Origin: Perkinsus olseni
Taxonomy: Eukaryota; Perkinsozoa; Perkinsida; Perkinsidae
NCBI GenBank assembly: GCA_013115135.1
Contig: JABANP010000861.1
Span: 1-14,154 of the forward strand
Length of the DNA stretch: 14,154 bases
Reading direction: 5' to 3'
In this document: positions 1 to 8,300 of the stretch, in pieces
Position numbering within the stretch: position 1 is the first letter of the stretch
How the letters are laid out: each line of letters begins with the position of its first letter
Made by a program: the position numbers and the translations under genes
The notes under the pieces: generated by a model
What the model saw: only the letters and a program-made list of their open reading frames with translations
Databases searched by the model: none
What the model was told of the DNA's origin: nothing

Positions 1-275
1 AGCCTCTTCATCTCAACGTTTCCATCACAATACATGAGGTGCAGAGCTCTACACAGAGTGACGTCACCCCGATGCGCCTGTTACTCATCATGGGAGACAC
101 GCTTCTTGGTGCACAGTTATTTCGAGTCGGGCAAATTAGACTTGGCGAAGAATCTATCAATCTTTCCCGATTTTGTGTTCAACGCAATGTTTTCCTCAGA
201 ACGTCAACAACAGAGCAACGGCGGCTCATTTTCTCCCTACGCTAGTTCTCGTGTGTAACTCGCTATAGACGTACT

Positions 276-297
276 TTGCAGAGTCTGCAATGCAGAC
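276..297. repeat. Chained single-nucleotide-centre palindromes
   Basis: TTGCAGA-g-TCTGCAA (276-290) overlaps GTCTGCA-a-TGCAGAC (283-297). Both have perfect 7-bp arms around one unpaired base and share an arm, giving the order A-n-A'-n-A. Same class as the repeats found at 2152-4685 and 10799-14064. Confidence 0.85.
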
Positions 298-380
298 CAC
301 CCATACGATAATGAGGGTCGTAGCCTAAGACGATTAGGCTCATTTCGGAGGCTTCAGGTGCCACTCGAACAGGGATACAT

Positions 381-389
381 TCCTCTTAG
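381..389 (+). promoter_or_regulatory. Possible 3' splice or spliced-leader acceptor with in-frame stop before the TIR copy 1 start
   Basis: A short pyrimidine run ending in AG (TCCTCTTAG) lies 21 bp upstream of the ATG at 411. The TAG at 387-389 is in frame with that ATG, so the reading frame cannot extend further upstream without an intron. Perkinsids and dinoflagellates add a spliced leader at such AG sites. That this one is used is inference only. Confidence 0.2.
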
Positions 390-410
390 ATTAGTGACTT
401 TGTTCCTGAA

Positions 411-1904
411 ATGGCAACAGGCCCGGTCCGCAGCGTAGTCCCCATACATAATGTGCTCCTTGAGGAGAGGACTCCTACGTACCCTGGGCTCCGAGGGACC
501 CTTCTGTCCAATATTGCCTGGCATACTGCCTTTCTCCGTGACTGTGGGAGCCAACCCGATGCACTGGATAGTTCTTTCCCAGTGCCACGCCTCAATATTT
601 TCCTCAGCCATAGTTGGTCGGCCAGTGGGCTTTGGAAGCAAGTGGCCTTGATAATGTCATTCTATCTACCATTCGCCTTCAAATGGATGGTGTGGTCCAC
701 CTTCCCGTTGGCGGGCTTCGTTTCATGGGTCGTCGACTCTGTCAACCTCTCGGAGGTTCTGCTAGTTTCCCTAGGTTTTGGAGCATTCCTGAGCGAGCTG
801 TTTGTCTCTCGCTTGTTCAAGCACAAGCATACGACGGTGTTCCTCGACAAGTGTTGCATCTCTCAAGTGGATCCTGTTGAGAGGATGCGTGGTATATCCA
901 GACTATCAGAGTATCTCCGCATTTCAGACAAATTTGTTATCCTCTGGTCACCGGACTACTTCAAGCGTCTGTGGTGTGTATATGAGCTGGCTTGCTTCCT
1001 GCAAACGCACGATGAGCGAGATGTAATCGTGATCCATCCTGGTCATGTCATGTTCTGCACGTGGATGGCACTATTGGCATTTTTCTCTCTTGTCATCTCC
1101 AGGGTATCAGAAATATATTTTCAGGATCCCCACGGTAGCATCTTCTACCCCCACGTATTATTATGGATGAGTACATGTGTATTTGTGGGTCGATATATCC
1201 CCTCATGCGTAGGTGAGGCTGAAAACTTTTATCGAAAGCTGAGAACTTTCAGAACCATGAATGCGAAGTGCTCAAACTCGGAAGATGAGGTTCATCTTGA
1301 AGGGCTCATAAGGGAGGCTTACGGTTCGTTGGAGTATTTCGAGGCCGTCGTCAGAGGCATATGGTTGGGCGCCGAGGAGAGTAGCCAAGCCCCGTATTGG
1401 TTATTCTCTAGAACTACATTGAAGATCCTTTGCGTGGTGTATATTCCACATATTGTGGGAGGACTTACCTTAACCATCGCTCACGTGATCCATGGCAGCT
1501 GGCAGGCGTATATAGACATAGTTCCGTCGGGTCACGAGGCGGAGCCACCGCTTACCATACTTTGGGTAATCGTGAAAATTTGCCTTCCTGACGTGGTTCA
1601 GCGCATCTTGCTGGGCTTCCAAGCACCTTTCTTGCTACTGCTTGGATATCATCTGGGGTTAAGGTGTACCAGGTTCCCTTGGTGTTGTCGAGGCTTGGTC
1701 GTCTCGTCCTGCTGTCTCGTTTACTCTTATGCAAACTTGGCTTTAAGTGATGTTCTCGTCCACAAATTTTGGGATCTTGAAGATGCCCTTATCGATCGAG
1801 TATACAGCGTTATTATCTACGGGAGCGGTGTTGTCTTGGCACTTTTCGTGATGTCCTCCCTACGACGATCCTATTCTTACGACCTCGCCGAATTTCTGCA
1901 ATGA
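411..1904 (+). CDS. Multi-pass membrane protein with a split TIR-like domain (copy 1)
   Basis: A 497-residue intronless frame. It starts at the first ATG after an in-frame stop (387-389). Residues 1-60 are a soluble leader. Residues 61-70 (LNIFLSHSWS) resemble the first strand and box 1 of a TIR domain. Two hydrophobic stretches (about 78-105 and 112-134) follow, then the rest of the TIR-like fold: TTVFLDKCCISQ (141-152), KFVILWSPDYFKRLWCVYEL (174-193) and a charged end near 200. Glu192 in WCVYEL sits where catalytic Glu lies in NAD+-cleaving TIR domains (known for SARM1 and plant TIRs); activity here is inference. Further likely membrane segments: about 214-231, 246-263, 336-361, 382-413, 424-445 and 464-484. 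Codons look normal throughout and a paralogue lies at 9345-10604. Membrane location and a TIR-like fold are well supported; the biological role is unknown. Confidence 0.85.
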   Translation: MATGPVRSVVPIHNVLLEERTPTYPGLRGTLLSNIAWHTAFLRDCGSQPDALDSSFPVPRLNIFLSHSWSASGLWKQVALIMSFYLPFAFKWMVWSTFPLAGFVSWVVDSVNLSEVLLVSLGFGAFLSELFVSRLFKHKHTTVFLDKCCISQVDPVERMRGISRLSEYLRISDKFVILWSPDYFKRLWCVYELACFLQTHDERDVIVIHPGHVMFCTWMALLAFFSLVISRVSEIYFQDPHGSIFYPHVLLWMSTCVFVGRYIPSCVGEAENFYRKLRTFRTMNAKCSNSEDEVHLEGLIREAYGSLEYFEAVVRGIWLGAEESSQAPYWLFSRTTLKILCVVYIPHIVGGLTLTIAHVIHGSWQAYIDIVPSGHEAEPPLTILWVIVKICLPDVVQRILLGFQAPFLLLLGYHLGLRCTRFPWCCRGLVVSSCCLVYSYANLALSDVLVHKFWDLEDALIDRVYSVIIYGSGVVLALFVMSSLRRSYSYDLAEFLQ

Positions 1905-2151
1905 TTATCGCTTTGTAACATTTCAGATTGCCGTTACTCAGTGTAGCACAGTATCGCTGTCAGACTGACCATTTCAGGTCGTTGGAGAGTTAACATACTC
2001 GAGTCGAGTTCGCCGAGTATCCACTTTCCTGGATGTCGCCCGACTGGGAGCAGTCCCGGACGACAACCAACGGTCGCACCGCGCAACTTGCAACACAGTG
2101 GACGATGAGCGTTGGAAGGGAGTGAAAACGCCAGGTGGCGCGGGCTCGTCT
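1905..2151. other. Non-coding stretch 3' of TIR copy 1
   Basis: This holds the 3' flank of the first TIR gene. A minus-strand frame open from about 2300 to 1990 (alternative starts; ends near STRVC) gives about 100 residues including EGFKRFVKGVWRKLYASLVD. I do not recognise it, and two palindrome chains lie inside it, so I do not call it a gene. ACTCGA-g-TCGAGT (1997-2009) is a weaker 6-bp-arm palindrome of the same class as the others. Confidence 0.4.
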
Positions 2152-2172
2152 GTAGACTGAGTCTACTAGACT
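2152..2172. repeat. Chained single-nucleotide-centre palindromes
   Basis: GTAGACT-g-AGTCTAC (2152-2166) overlaps AGTCTA-c-TAGACT (2160-2172). The shared AGTCTA arm makes an A-n-A'-n-A chain. Confidence 0.85.
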
Positions 2173-2208
2173 GGCATACAGCTTGCGCCACACGCCTTTG
2201 ACAAAGCG

Positions 2209-2230
2209 CTTGAAGCCTTCAAGTTGAAGG
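2209..2230. repeat. Chained single-nucleotide-centre palindromes
   Basis: CTTGAAG-c-CTTCAAG (2209-2223) overlaps CCTTCAA-g-TTGAAGG (2216-2230), both perfect with 7-bp arms and one shared arm. Confidence 0.85.
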
Positions 2231-2308
2231 GCCGTGGCCAAACCTCGGAATTGCCTGAAAATCTCAACTAGGCTATAGTACGGATGAGTGGTGGCCAGCG
2301 ACTACTAC

Positions 2309-2323
2309 CACGCGGACCGCGTG
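2309..2323. repeat. Single-nucleotide-centre palindrome
   Basis: CACGCGG-a-CCGCGTG, perfect 7-bp arms around one base. Confidence 0.8.
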
Positions 2324-2815
2324 TGTTGGGAGCCGGAAGCATGCACTGAGTTGTTGTTGACAGCCGTTCGAGTCCCATCTGTGGATGCCTCAGAGTTACG
2401 CCCATTTTCTGTAACCATGACTAATCAACACAATAACCAGTCTTGTAACCAATGATCCTTACTGATAACCGAGTGATGTACACAGTGTAAACCCAATCGT
2501 ATCCGAAGAGCAATAGATACCTCAGAGGAATACACAGATAATAACCCAGCAAACACCACAGGAATAAGGCTTGCCAATAAGTCTTTTAACTTCACCTACT
2601 TAATACTCAGTCTTATACAGACTTACACAGCGTGTAGCTACGCGGCTAACACATAAAGAGACAGACAAGATACTCAGAGACAATGACACAGGTCAATATC
2701 AACGCAGATCAGTACTCAGAATCGCCACAGAATGACGCGCTCGCCACTTGATAGTCAAACTGCGCGAAGTCTCCCAACACGTGTCACGCCGCGTGACTCA
2801 TGCGGCACGTGACAC
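2324..2815. other. Non-coding stretch, nothing recognised
   Basis: No long frame and no RNA gene is visible. The plus strand of 2400-2750 is poor in G and rich in AC (many CACA, AACC and ACAG runs), unlike the coding regions. An imperfect inverted repeat built on GTGTCACG/CGTGACAC lies at about 2780-2815. Confidence 0.4.
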
Positions 2816-2837
2816 GACAGAGACTCTGTCACAGAGT
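2816..2837. repeat. Chained single-nucleotide-centre palindromes
   Basis: GACAGAG-a-CTCTGTC (2816-2830) overlaps ACTCTGT-c-ACAGAGT (2823-2837). Perfect 7-bp arms in both. Confidence 0.85.
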
Positions 2838-3053
2838 AAATGAGAAAGAGATCGGGCAGCATGGAGAGCTATCACGATAGCAGAACCGAAGTGGAGCGAC
2901 CACTACTGCAATACAGGACCGAGTGACCAGGGTGGCAGCAAGAACTTTTTGGCTACCCGATAGCCAATGCCTCACTCGAACACTCACAGAGCTCTCCAGT
3001 TGGACTCCGACTGCTGGAGGTGCAGACTTCCCCTAGAGCTCGGATAAAGCGTA

Positions 3054-3080
3054 GTACAGTCTACTGTACCGTACCGTACC
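3054..3080. repeat. Inverted repeat followed by a triple GTACC tandem repeat
   Basis: GTACAGT and ACTGTAC (3054-3069) are separated by two bases. The second arm runs directly into three tandem GTACC units (3066-3080). Confidence 0.7.
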
Positions 3081-3275
3081 TAACATGCTCGTAACGACTA
3101 GGCGTCAGTCGGTGGAGGAGAAGAGGGGCATGAATGAATGAGAGGGCGGAAGGCCGCGAGTTGCCAGCCAGTCACCATCCACTGGGTGACCGTCGAGCCG
3201 GTCTGGCTTCGCACGCGTAGCCAAGACAGGATTGCCACTGGATTGCCAGTGGGAATCCATAAGAATCTTGTTCCG

Positions 3276-3315
3276 CTAGTTACTAGTCACTACTGTAGTG
3301 GGAATTTCCCACTAC
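3276..3315. repeat. Cluster of chained single-nucleotide-centre palindromes
   Basis: CTAGT-t-ACTAG (3276-3286) precedes CACTAC-t-GTAGTG (3288-3300), which overlaps GTAGTGGGAA-t-TTCCCACTAC (3295-3315; perfect 10-bp arms). GTAGTG serves as an arm of both of the latter. Confidence 0.85.
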
Positions 3316-3559
3316 TTTTTCACTCCATAATGGAGTATCCATTGCTACATTGCTATCCATTGCTTTAAACCATTAACACTGGCATTTCTCAGCAGCTTTT
3401 CTCAGAAGGAGGTTATCCGGCACGGCGAGCTCGATCCCAGTAGAAAGGCCAGGGGAAGCCGCGATGGCTCTTGCTAGAAGTGGGTACTTAGCTCCGGTGA
3501 TAGGCAGATAGACAGCGCTAGTGCCTCCCGCGAGGATTCATCGAGTGTAGCGGGCGTGC
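3316..3559. other. Non-coding stretch, nothing recognised
   Basis: GC-rich in its second half. No frame of note. A short run (AAGGAGGTTATCC, about 3406-3418) resembles the reverse complement of a small-subunit rRNA 3' end, but the match does not extend. Confidence 0.35.
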
Positions 3560-3582
3560 AGTCCTAGTCTAGGACTCCTAGA
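3560..3582. repeat. Chained single-nucleotide-centre palindromes
   Basis: AGTCCTAG-t-CTAGGACT (3560-3576, 8-bp arms) overlaps TCTAGGA-c-TCCTAGA (3568-3582, 7-bp arms). Confidence 0.85.
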
Positions 3583-3764
3583 AGATAGGATGAAAGCTTG
3601 CGCACCCCCCGCGAGCCCGGTAGTGGCAAAGAGAGCACAGAAAGGCTTTAAAGTTAGCTGAGATGGACTCTCTACGCTCGATATGTCCTTGAAGGGGCTT
3701 CGACGACGGAACCTTGGGTGTGGTCGATACAGACCTCTCTGTATACAGGAGCGCGGTACTTTGT

Positions 3765-3787
3765 AGTCTGATAATCAGACTCTGATT
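3765..3787. repeat. Chained single-nucleotide-centre palindromes
   Basis: AGTCTGAT-a-ATCAGACT (3765-3781) overlaps AATCAGA-c-TCTGATT (3773-3787). Confidence 0.85.
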
Positions 3788-4019
3788 TCAAGTTGGACGA
3801 GTCAGTGACTTGGTAGTCACATATCCGGTTAAAATGGGTGCGCCGCCACCTCGCTCCAAGCGAGTCGCGTTGAGCGACTTCATGTGAGTTGCTTCAATCG
3901 AGCATGTAGGGCGACTAATGCTAATCAGGTCTCTCCCAAAGAGTAGCCGATCTGGTAATCACGACAGTGTTAACGACTGCGGTTTGGACCCGAATTTCAA
4001 GTAACCTACTTTCAGGTAA

Positions 4020-4038
4020 CCAGTAGGTTACCTACTGG
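4020..4038. repeat. Single-nucleotide-centre palindrome with a nearby third copy of the arm
   Basis: CCAGTAGGT-t-ACCTACTGG, perfect 9-bp arms. About 20 bp upstream GTAACCTACT (4001-4010) can alternatively pair with AGTAGGTTAC inside this repeat, so two foldings compete. Confidence 0.8.
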
Positions 4039-4063
4039 GCTCGTTCCAATTCGAAATTCCAAA

Positions 4064-4085
4064 GCCAAGGGCCTTGGCCCAAGGC
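4064..4085. repeat. Chained single-nucleotide-centre palindromes
   Basis: GCCAAGG-g-CCTTGGC (4064-4078) overlaps GCCTTGG-c-CCAAGGC (4071-4085). Confidence 0.85.
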
Positions 4086-4325
4086 GCGTTCGAAGATCGT
4101 CACGGCTGGTAATCACCAGCGAAGTGAGCGTATGAGACCTTTTTTCCAGCGACGCGCTCTGAGTTGGGTCTCCTGAGTTAGGGGGCCTAACTCAATCTAA
4201 CATTGGCCGGAGAATCCATCCGTCTCCAGTGGTGACGGTTGTGAGTCTCACCACCCATTCATTCACCCGAGCACGGATCGTCTTACCCTTACACCCTTCC
4301 ACCACTATTCGCTCTAGTTGATTCA

Positions 4326-4380
4326 GCCATCATTACGGACCATACCTTACGGACCGTAAGGTATGGTCCGTAATGATGGC
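4326..4380. repeat. Long perfect palindrome, 27-bp arms, one-base centre
   Basis: The arm beginning GCCATCATTACGGACC at 4326-4352 is exactly repeated in inverse at 4354-4380 around a single A at 4353. No mismatch was seen over 55 bp. Because a hairpin loop needs at least three bases, the extruded form would have 26 paired bases and a triloop. Confidence 0.95.
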
Positions 4381-4397
4381 GGTGCCGTATGATAATG

Positions 4398-4422
4398 GTG
4401 CTACCGTAAGTTACGGTAGCAC
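4398..4422. repeat. Single-nucleotide-centre palindrome, 12-bp arms
   Basis: GTGCTACCGTAA-g-TTACGGTAGCAC, 17 bp after the end of the 55-bp palindrome. ACCGTAA and its complement share sequence with the neighbour's CCGTAAGG core. Confidence 0.9.
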
Positions 4423-4661
4423 TGCTACCACTGACTTGCTGAGGAATACCCGGCAAGGAATTTTCAGTCTCACGGTTTCATCCGAAAACGGTTGGTGATC
4501 CACCCCAAAGAACGTATATATATAGAATTTTAGCCGCCAACTCACCTTTCTGCAGAACTTACCCCCGCACAACCCTTTCCGGTCTGTAGATGTCTGGTAT
4601 TTGGTCGGTGATCACCCACAAATTTTCCTGCTTCACCCGTCGGGTTTTTGTCCATAGCCGA

Positions 4662-4685
4662 TAGCCTACTGCCAGTAGGCTACTG
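4662..4685. repeat. Chained single-nucleotide-centre palindromes
   Basis: TAGCCTACTG-c-CAGTAGGCTA (4662-4682, 10-bp arms) overlaps CAGTAG-g-CTACTG (4673-4685). Confidence 0.9.
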
Positions 4686-5100
4686 CCAGTACCGTGAATC
4701 GGTGACCGTCAGTCGGGCTTCGCGTCTGCGAGGGTTACCGTCAATACTCCACTCGCTCTTGGTCAACTCTGTTAACGTCTACTTGCCTTACAGCCGAGCT
4801 ACGAACACGCCCATTTTACTGCCACATGAACGCACTGGACTTCCTCATATTTGAACTCAAGGCGAGCAAAATTTCATTCCTCACCTCTTCAACCTTTGTC
4901 TCAGAAAAACGACTTCACCGTAACGGTTCACCGCGGATAGGGTGCCTTGCTATCTTACTAATACTTGGCATTCCTCAACGCGACCTCGTCGTTGCGCGAA
5001 ATAGCGCTGTCGTTGATTATCAAGTCGTTCGACGGAGCTCAAGGACATTGCCGCCCCAGCCAGCTGAGCGTTTTAGGTACGAAACGCGCTGTATTGAGTT
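4686..5100. other. Non-coding stretch upstream of the dynamin-like gene
   Basis: Two modest plus-strand frames (4648-4854 and 4826-5179) are present, but neither shows a recognisable domain or a sequence like known proteins. The single-base-centre palindromes stop here and resume only after 10605. Confidence 0.35.
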
Positions 5101-5142
5101 TATCTTGATGTCAAGCATGCAGGATACGAAGAAAGTCGGGAC
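5101..5142 (+). repeat. Imperfect direct repeat, unit 1
   Basis: This 42-bp unit has the form TATCTTGATGTCAAGCA...GATAC...AAAGTCGGGAC. A second copy starts 201 bp downstream at 5302. About three quarters of positions agree, including the terminal AAAGTCGGGAC. Both lie within 300 bp of the dynamin start and could be leader or promoter elements. Confidence 0.65.
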
Positions 5143-5301
5143 GACGGGCTGGATTGCTAGATCCCTCGATCGGCGCTAGATCCCCTTTTCAGTGCGGGTT
5201 TGGCCGGCAAAGGCCCGCGGTGGGCTCTGACCAGTAGCAGGATTATCTTGAAGTTGAATCTGTGTGCTTCGAGGCACATTATTTGTCATTGGGCAATAGC
5301 G

Positions 5302-5343
5302 TATCTTGAGGTCGAGCACGTCAGATACCAAAAAAGTCGGGAC
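5302..5343 (+). repeat. Imperfect direct repeat, unit 2
   Basis: TATCTTGAGGTCGAGCA...GATAC...AAAGTCGGGAC, the partner of 5101-5142. It begins with the GTATCTTGAGGTCGA motif that recurs inside the dynamin introns, and ends 40 bp before the ATG at 5384. Confidence 0.65.
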
Positions 5344-5383
5344 AGGTTGTATCAGTTGGCGTCCATTCTCTACTTTTAACCCA

Positions 5384-8300
5384 ATGCCTTCCGCCACAGC
5401 TGCCCCTCCAGCTCCTCCTTCCAAGCCTCAATTGAGCCGCTCTTTCTCTATCATACAGGGTCACAACGAGCAACGTTCGGAGCTCTTGGATGTTCTCTCG
5501 GATGTCAAGACGAAAGTGCAAGACAGACTGGGCATCGTTGACTTCCCTCTACCACAGTTCATTCTCATCGGCAAACAATCAGTGGGCAAGTGATAATACG
5601 GGCGAGTCAGGAGAGGGTCGATCTGTGTTTCTTCTCGCGCGCGCAGAGCTCAGAATTAGCAACTATTTTCTGGATAATTTTACTCGCCAAATTCGCGCTC
5701 TGTTTAATTTTTCTTTTTCGACTTTACGGATCTCCTAGTCGTCCGCTCGACGAGGTTTACTATCGAAATGACGCTTGTCTGAATCGTACTTGCGACCTCT
5801 CGGTGGAGAATCGAGACTGTTAACCTCCTGGCTAATTTCATTCTCAACCCTATATCTCGTCAATACAGTTACTCCTCCTCCTCCTGACAAAAGTTGCGCT
5901 TCTCGCCATTCACGGGATTATCCGTTCGAAACTGCTGGACACCGTTTCTTCGACCAATCCATTAAAAAGTATCTTTGCTACTCGTCATGAATCTTATACC
6001 CCATACTCGGCTGTATCTGGACGCGTGGAAGACAACATGACCGTTTTTGCTATCCTAAATTGTATTGCGATCAATATTAGTTTTGTAGTATATCAGTATA
6101 GAATCGGTAGGGTTGAGTATCATCAAAGGCTAGCTTCTTCCCTCTTGTAGCTGTCTTTGGAAATGCGAGGCCGGTCGGACAATTGGGGATGATGTGCTCA
6201 TCTCCAATTGTCGTTATCAGTTTGACTACATTGCGTGCCTGTCTTCGGTGCGTCTCTTCTTGCCCCCTTCGTGTGTTACCCGTCGTCCTTGTTGAGGTCC
6301 TCGCCAACTCAGGTCACGCCTTATCGAAGCCCTTGCTGGTGAGCAGTTTAATTTTGTGAACGGTTCCTTGGGCAGTCGAAGGCCTACTGTCTTGGAGTTC
6401 CGTAATGTTCAACAGAATAAGCATTCCCGGTGGTATGTTATGGACAAAAAAGTAATAAAAACATTTTCACTGCGGTTTATTCTGGATTAAAATCATCCTT
6501 CCCGGGAATTGAACTTGGTACCTCGGAGGTGGTTTGCTGTGCAGCTGCGCCTTTCATCATGAGGGTGGTTCGGCTGGGTCGCCGAACATAGAGGGCTTAC
6601 ACGGTCTGTGTGGCATCTCTGCCGCGCTGGTCTTGTGGGTGCTGCTCGTCATAGCAGTCTGCCGTAAAAAAATAGCGGTCGTGGGTATCGAACCTGGGTT
6701 GTCTTCAGACTAACAAGTGGCAAGAGCATCCGCTCAGCGAGGTGACCAGAATAATCGGCGAGGCGCACGAGTCGCTCGGAGCCAGTGTGACGGACGAACC
6801 TGTGTAAGGTTGGGGTGGACTCGGAATTTTAATTTGAATTTTGATTGCTTTTATTCGCCCTACTGAGTTGCGGCATCGAGTGGATTCAGCGGATGTGCAT
6901 CGAGGCAGACGGGAGACTCTGCCGTTTGTTCTCGTCGAGGAAGACGAGACGGCCAGAAAAATTTTGCCCCTCGATGGCCTTGAGAAAGTCGCCTTTGAAG
7001 GTTTCGGCTAGCTGTCGACCGAATATAGCTCGATCGAAGGGTGAACGGGGGCTGTCTTTCTGAGGGTTGTTTACATGTGTTCTGTGGTATCTTGGGGTCG
7101 AACCGGGGTTTTATCGGAAATTGTAGTTCATACTGAAGGTGTATATTATACTGAGGTCGTTTGAGAGTTTCTTTCAATACGTGATCAACGCAAAGGCGTG
7201 CAGGAACTTGAGAGTATCTTGCAATCTATGTAGCGCGTGGAAGTGTTAATGGTATCTTGAGGTCGACCTGAGAGTATCTTCGAGTATCTTACTACATCAG
7301 TTACGTCCGTGTCGAGTCGCCGTACTGCGTGGATATGCAAATAGTCGATCTCCCCGGATTTCGCGATTTCGCTTTGGACAAGGAGAAACAGCAACTGGCA
7401 GACCAAATCGACAACTTGGTAATTTCGTGGCGCAGTGACGGTGATGTTGTTATCGATAGTATCTTTCTTTCTTAGGTGATGAGGTTCATGCAAGATACTC
7501 GTAATGTGATGCTGTGTGTTGAGGAGGCCGGCGATGCTGCTAACTTGTCGACGCTGTCCAGATGCAAGCGATTGGACCCCGGATTCCAGCGGACGATTCT
7601 CATCAGGTTATACAGGGGGAATGTTCTTTTATTGTTTTATTCAATTTTTCGACATGATTTTTTGTCCGGAAATCAGCGCGGCTTCACCGTTTGTTTGGGT
7701 TGCTACGGCTCTACGCTGTGTCGAAGTGTTTTCCATATGGAAGACTGGAGGAGAGCTTCGCGGCCACTGCTGTTTTCGCGCGCCACAAAATTCCACCAGA
7801 ACATGACCGAGCACCTAGTATATTTGTACTAGGACTTTGCATATGTCGTCGCGGCTTTCCATGTGCCATTTGAGTATGATGGTGGAAACGCTGCGTGAGA
7901 GTCGTGTGACGCTGATTGGGGGTTGCGGAGAGTTGTAGCTGGGTTGGGCGATTCATCGTTTCGAGTAGGTCGTGCGATGGCAGTGTGTTGTCTTTCGGAG
8001 TTATCATTCTCTGCCTCTTGATATTTAATATATGAGAAATCTAATGGAGTTTTGTCCTCGATACGAAAAACACTGGTGAAAAACCCATTTCACTGGTTAT
8101 GGCGAAAAATTGGCGAAAATGCCACTCGACGTATTATGGGTGGATCTGCAATATTTTAATATATGAGTTTTGTGTAAAATAGAGGTAAAATCAGTTGTTA
8201 TTGATAATATTTATTATTTCGATATTCACGAATAAAATTATGGTATATTCATAAGATAATTATTAAATACTATATAATATGTGGTCTCCCGGACGCGGAA

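Larger units (their letters stand above)
1..410. other. 5' non-coding stretch upstream of TIR gene copy 1
   Basis: No convincing gene is seen. Two short overlapping frames (34-258, 39-245) match nothing I recognise and have no domain features. The stretch holds the chained palindrome at 276-297 and an inverted repeat AGCCTAA/TTAGGCT at about 322-340 with a 5-nt spacer. It presumably contains the promoter and 5' leader of the gene at 411, but no promoter motif can be identified with confidence. Confidence 0.5.

Noticed and set aside
59..68. GTGACGTCAC as a CRE-type transcription factor site
   Set aside because: A single 10-bp even palindrome with no evidence that such factors act in this lineage.
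1990..2300. Minus-strand open frame of about 100 codons (LEGFKRFVKGVWRKLY)
   Set aside because: No ATG at a sensible start, no recognisable domain, and two palindrome chains fall inside it.
3406..3440. AAGGAGGTTATCC resembling the reverse complement of a small-subunit rRNA 3' end
   Set aside because: The resemblance stops after about 13 bases and the neighbouring sequence does not match an rRNA.
4648..5179. Two plus-strand frames of 68 and 117 codons
   Set aside because: No similarity or domain recognised and atypical composition. The second begins and ends in non-coding repeats.
6660..6735. Possible tRNA on the minus strand (B-box-like GGTTCGATACC near 6685)
   Set aside because: The T-arm does not pair well, no full cloverleaf can be drawn, and the region overlaps exon 3 of the dynamin gene, whose coding is supported by phase and motif continuity.
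7476..7873. Plus-strand frames of 118, 96 and 60 codons
   Set aside because: The first is exon 5 of the dynamin gene read through into intron 5; the others are shifted frames over the same DNA.
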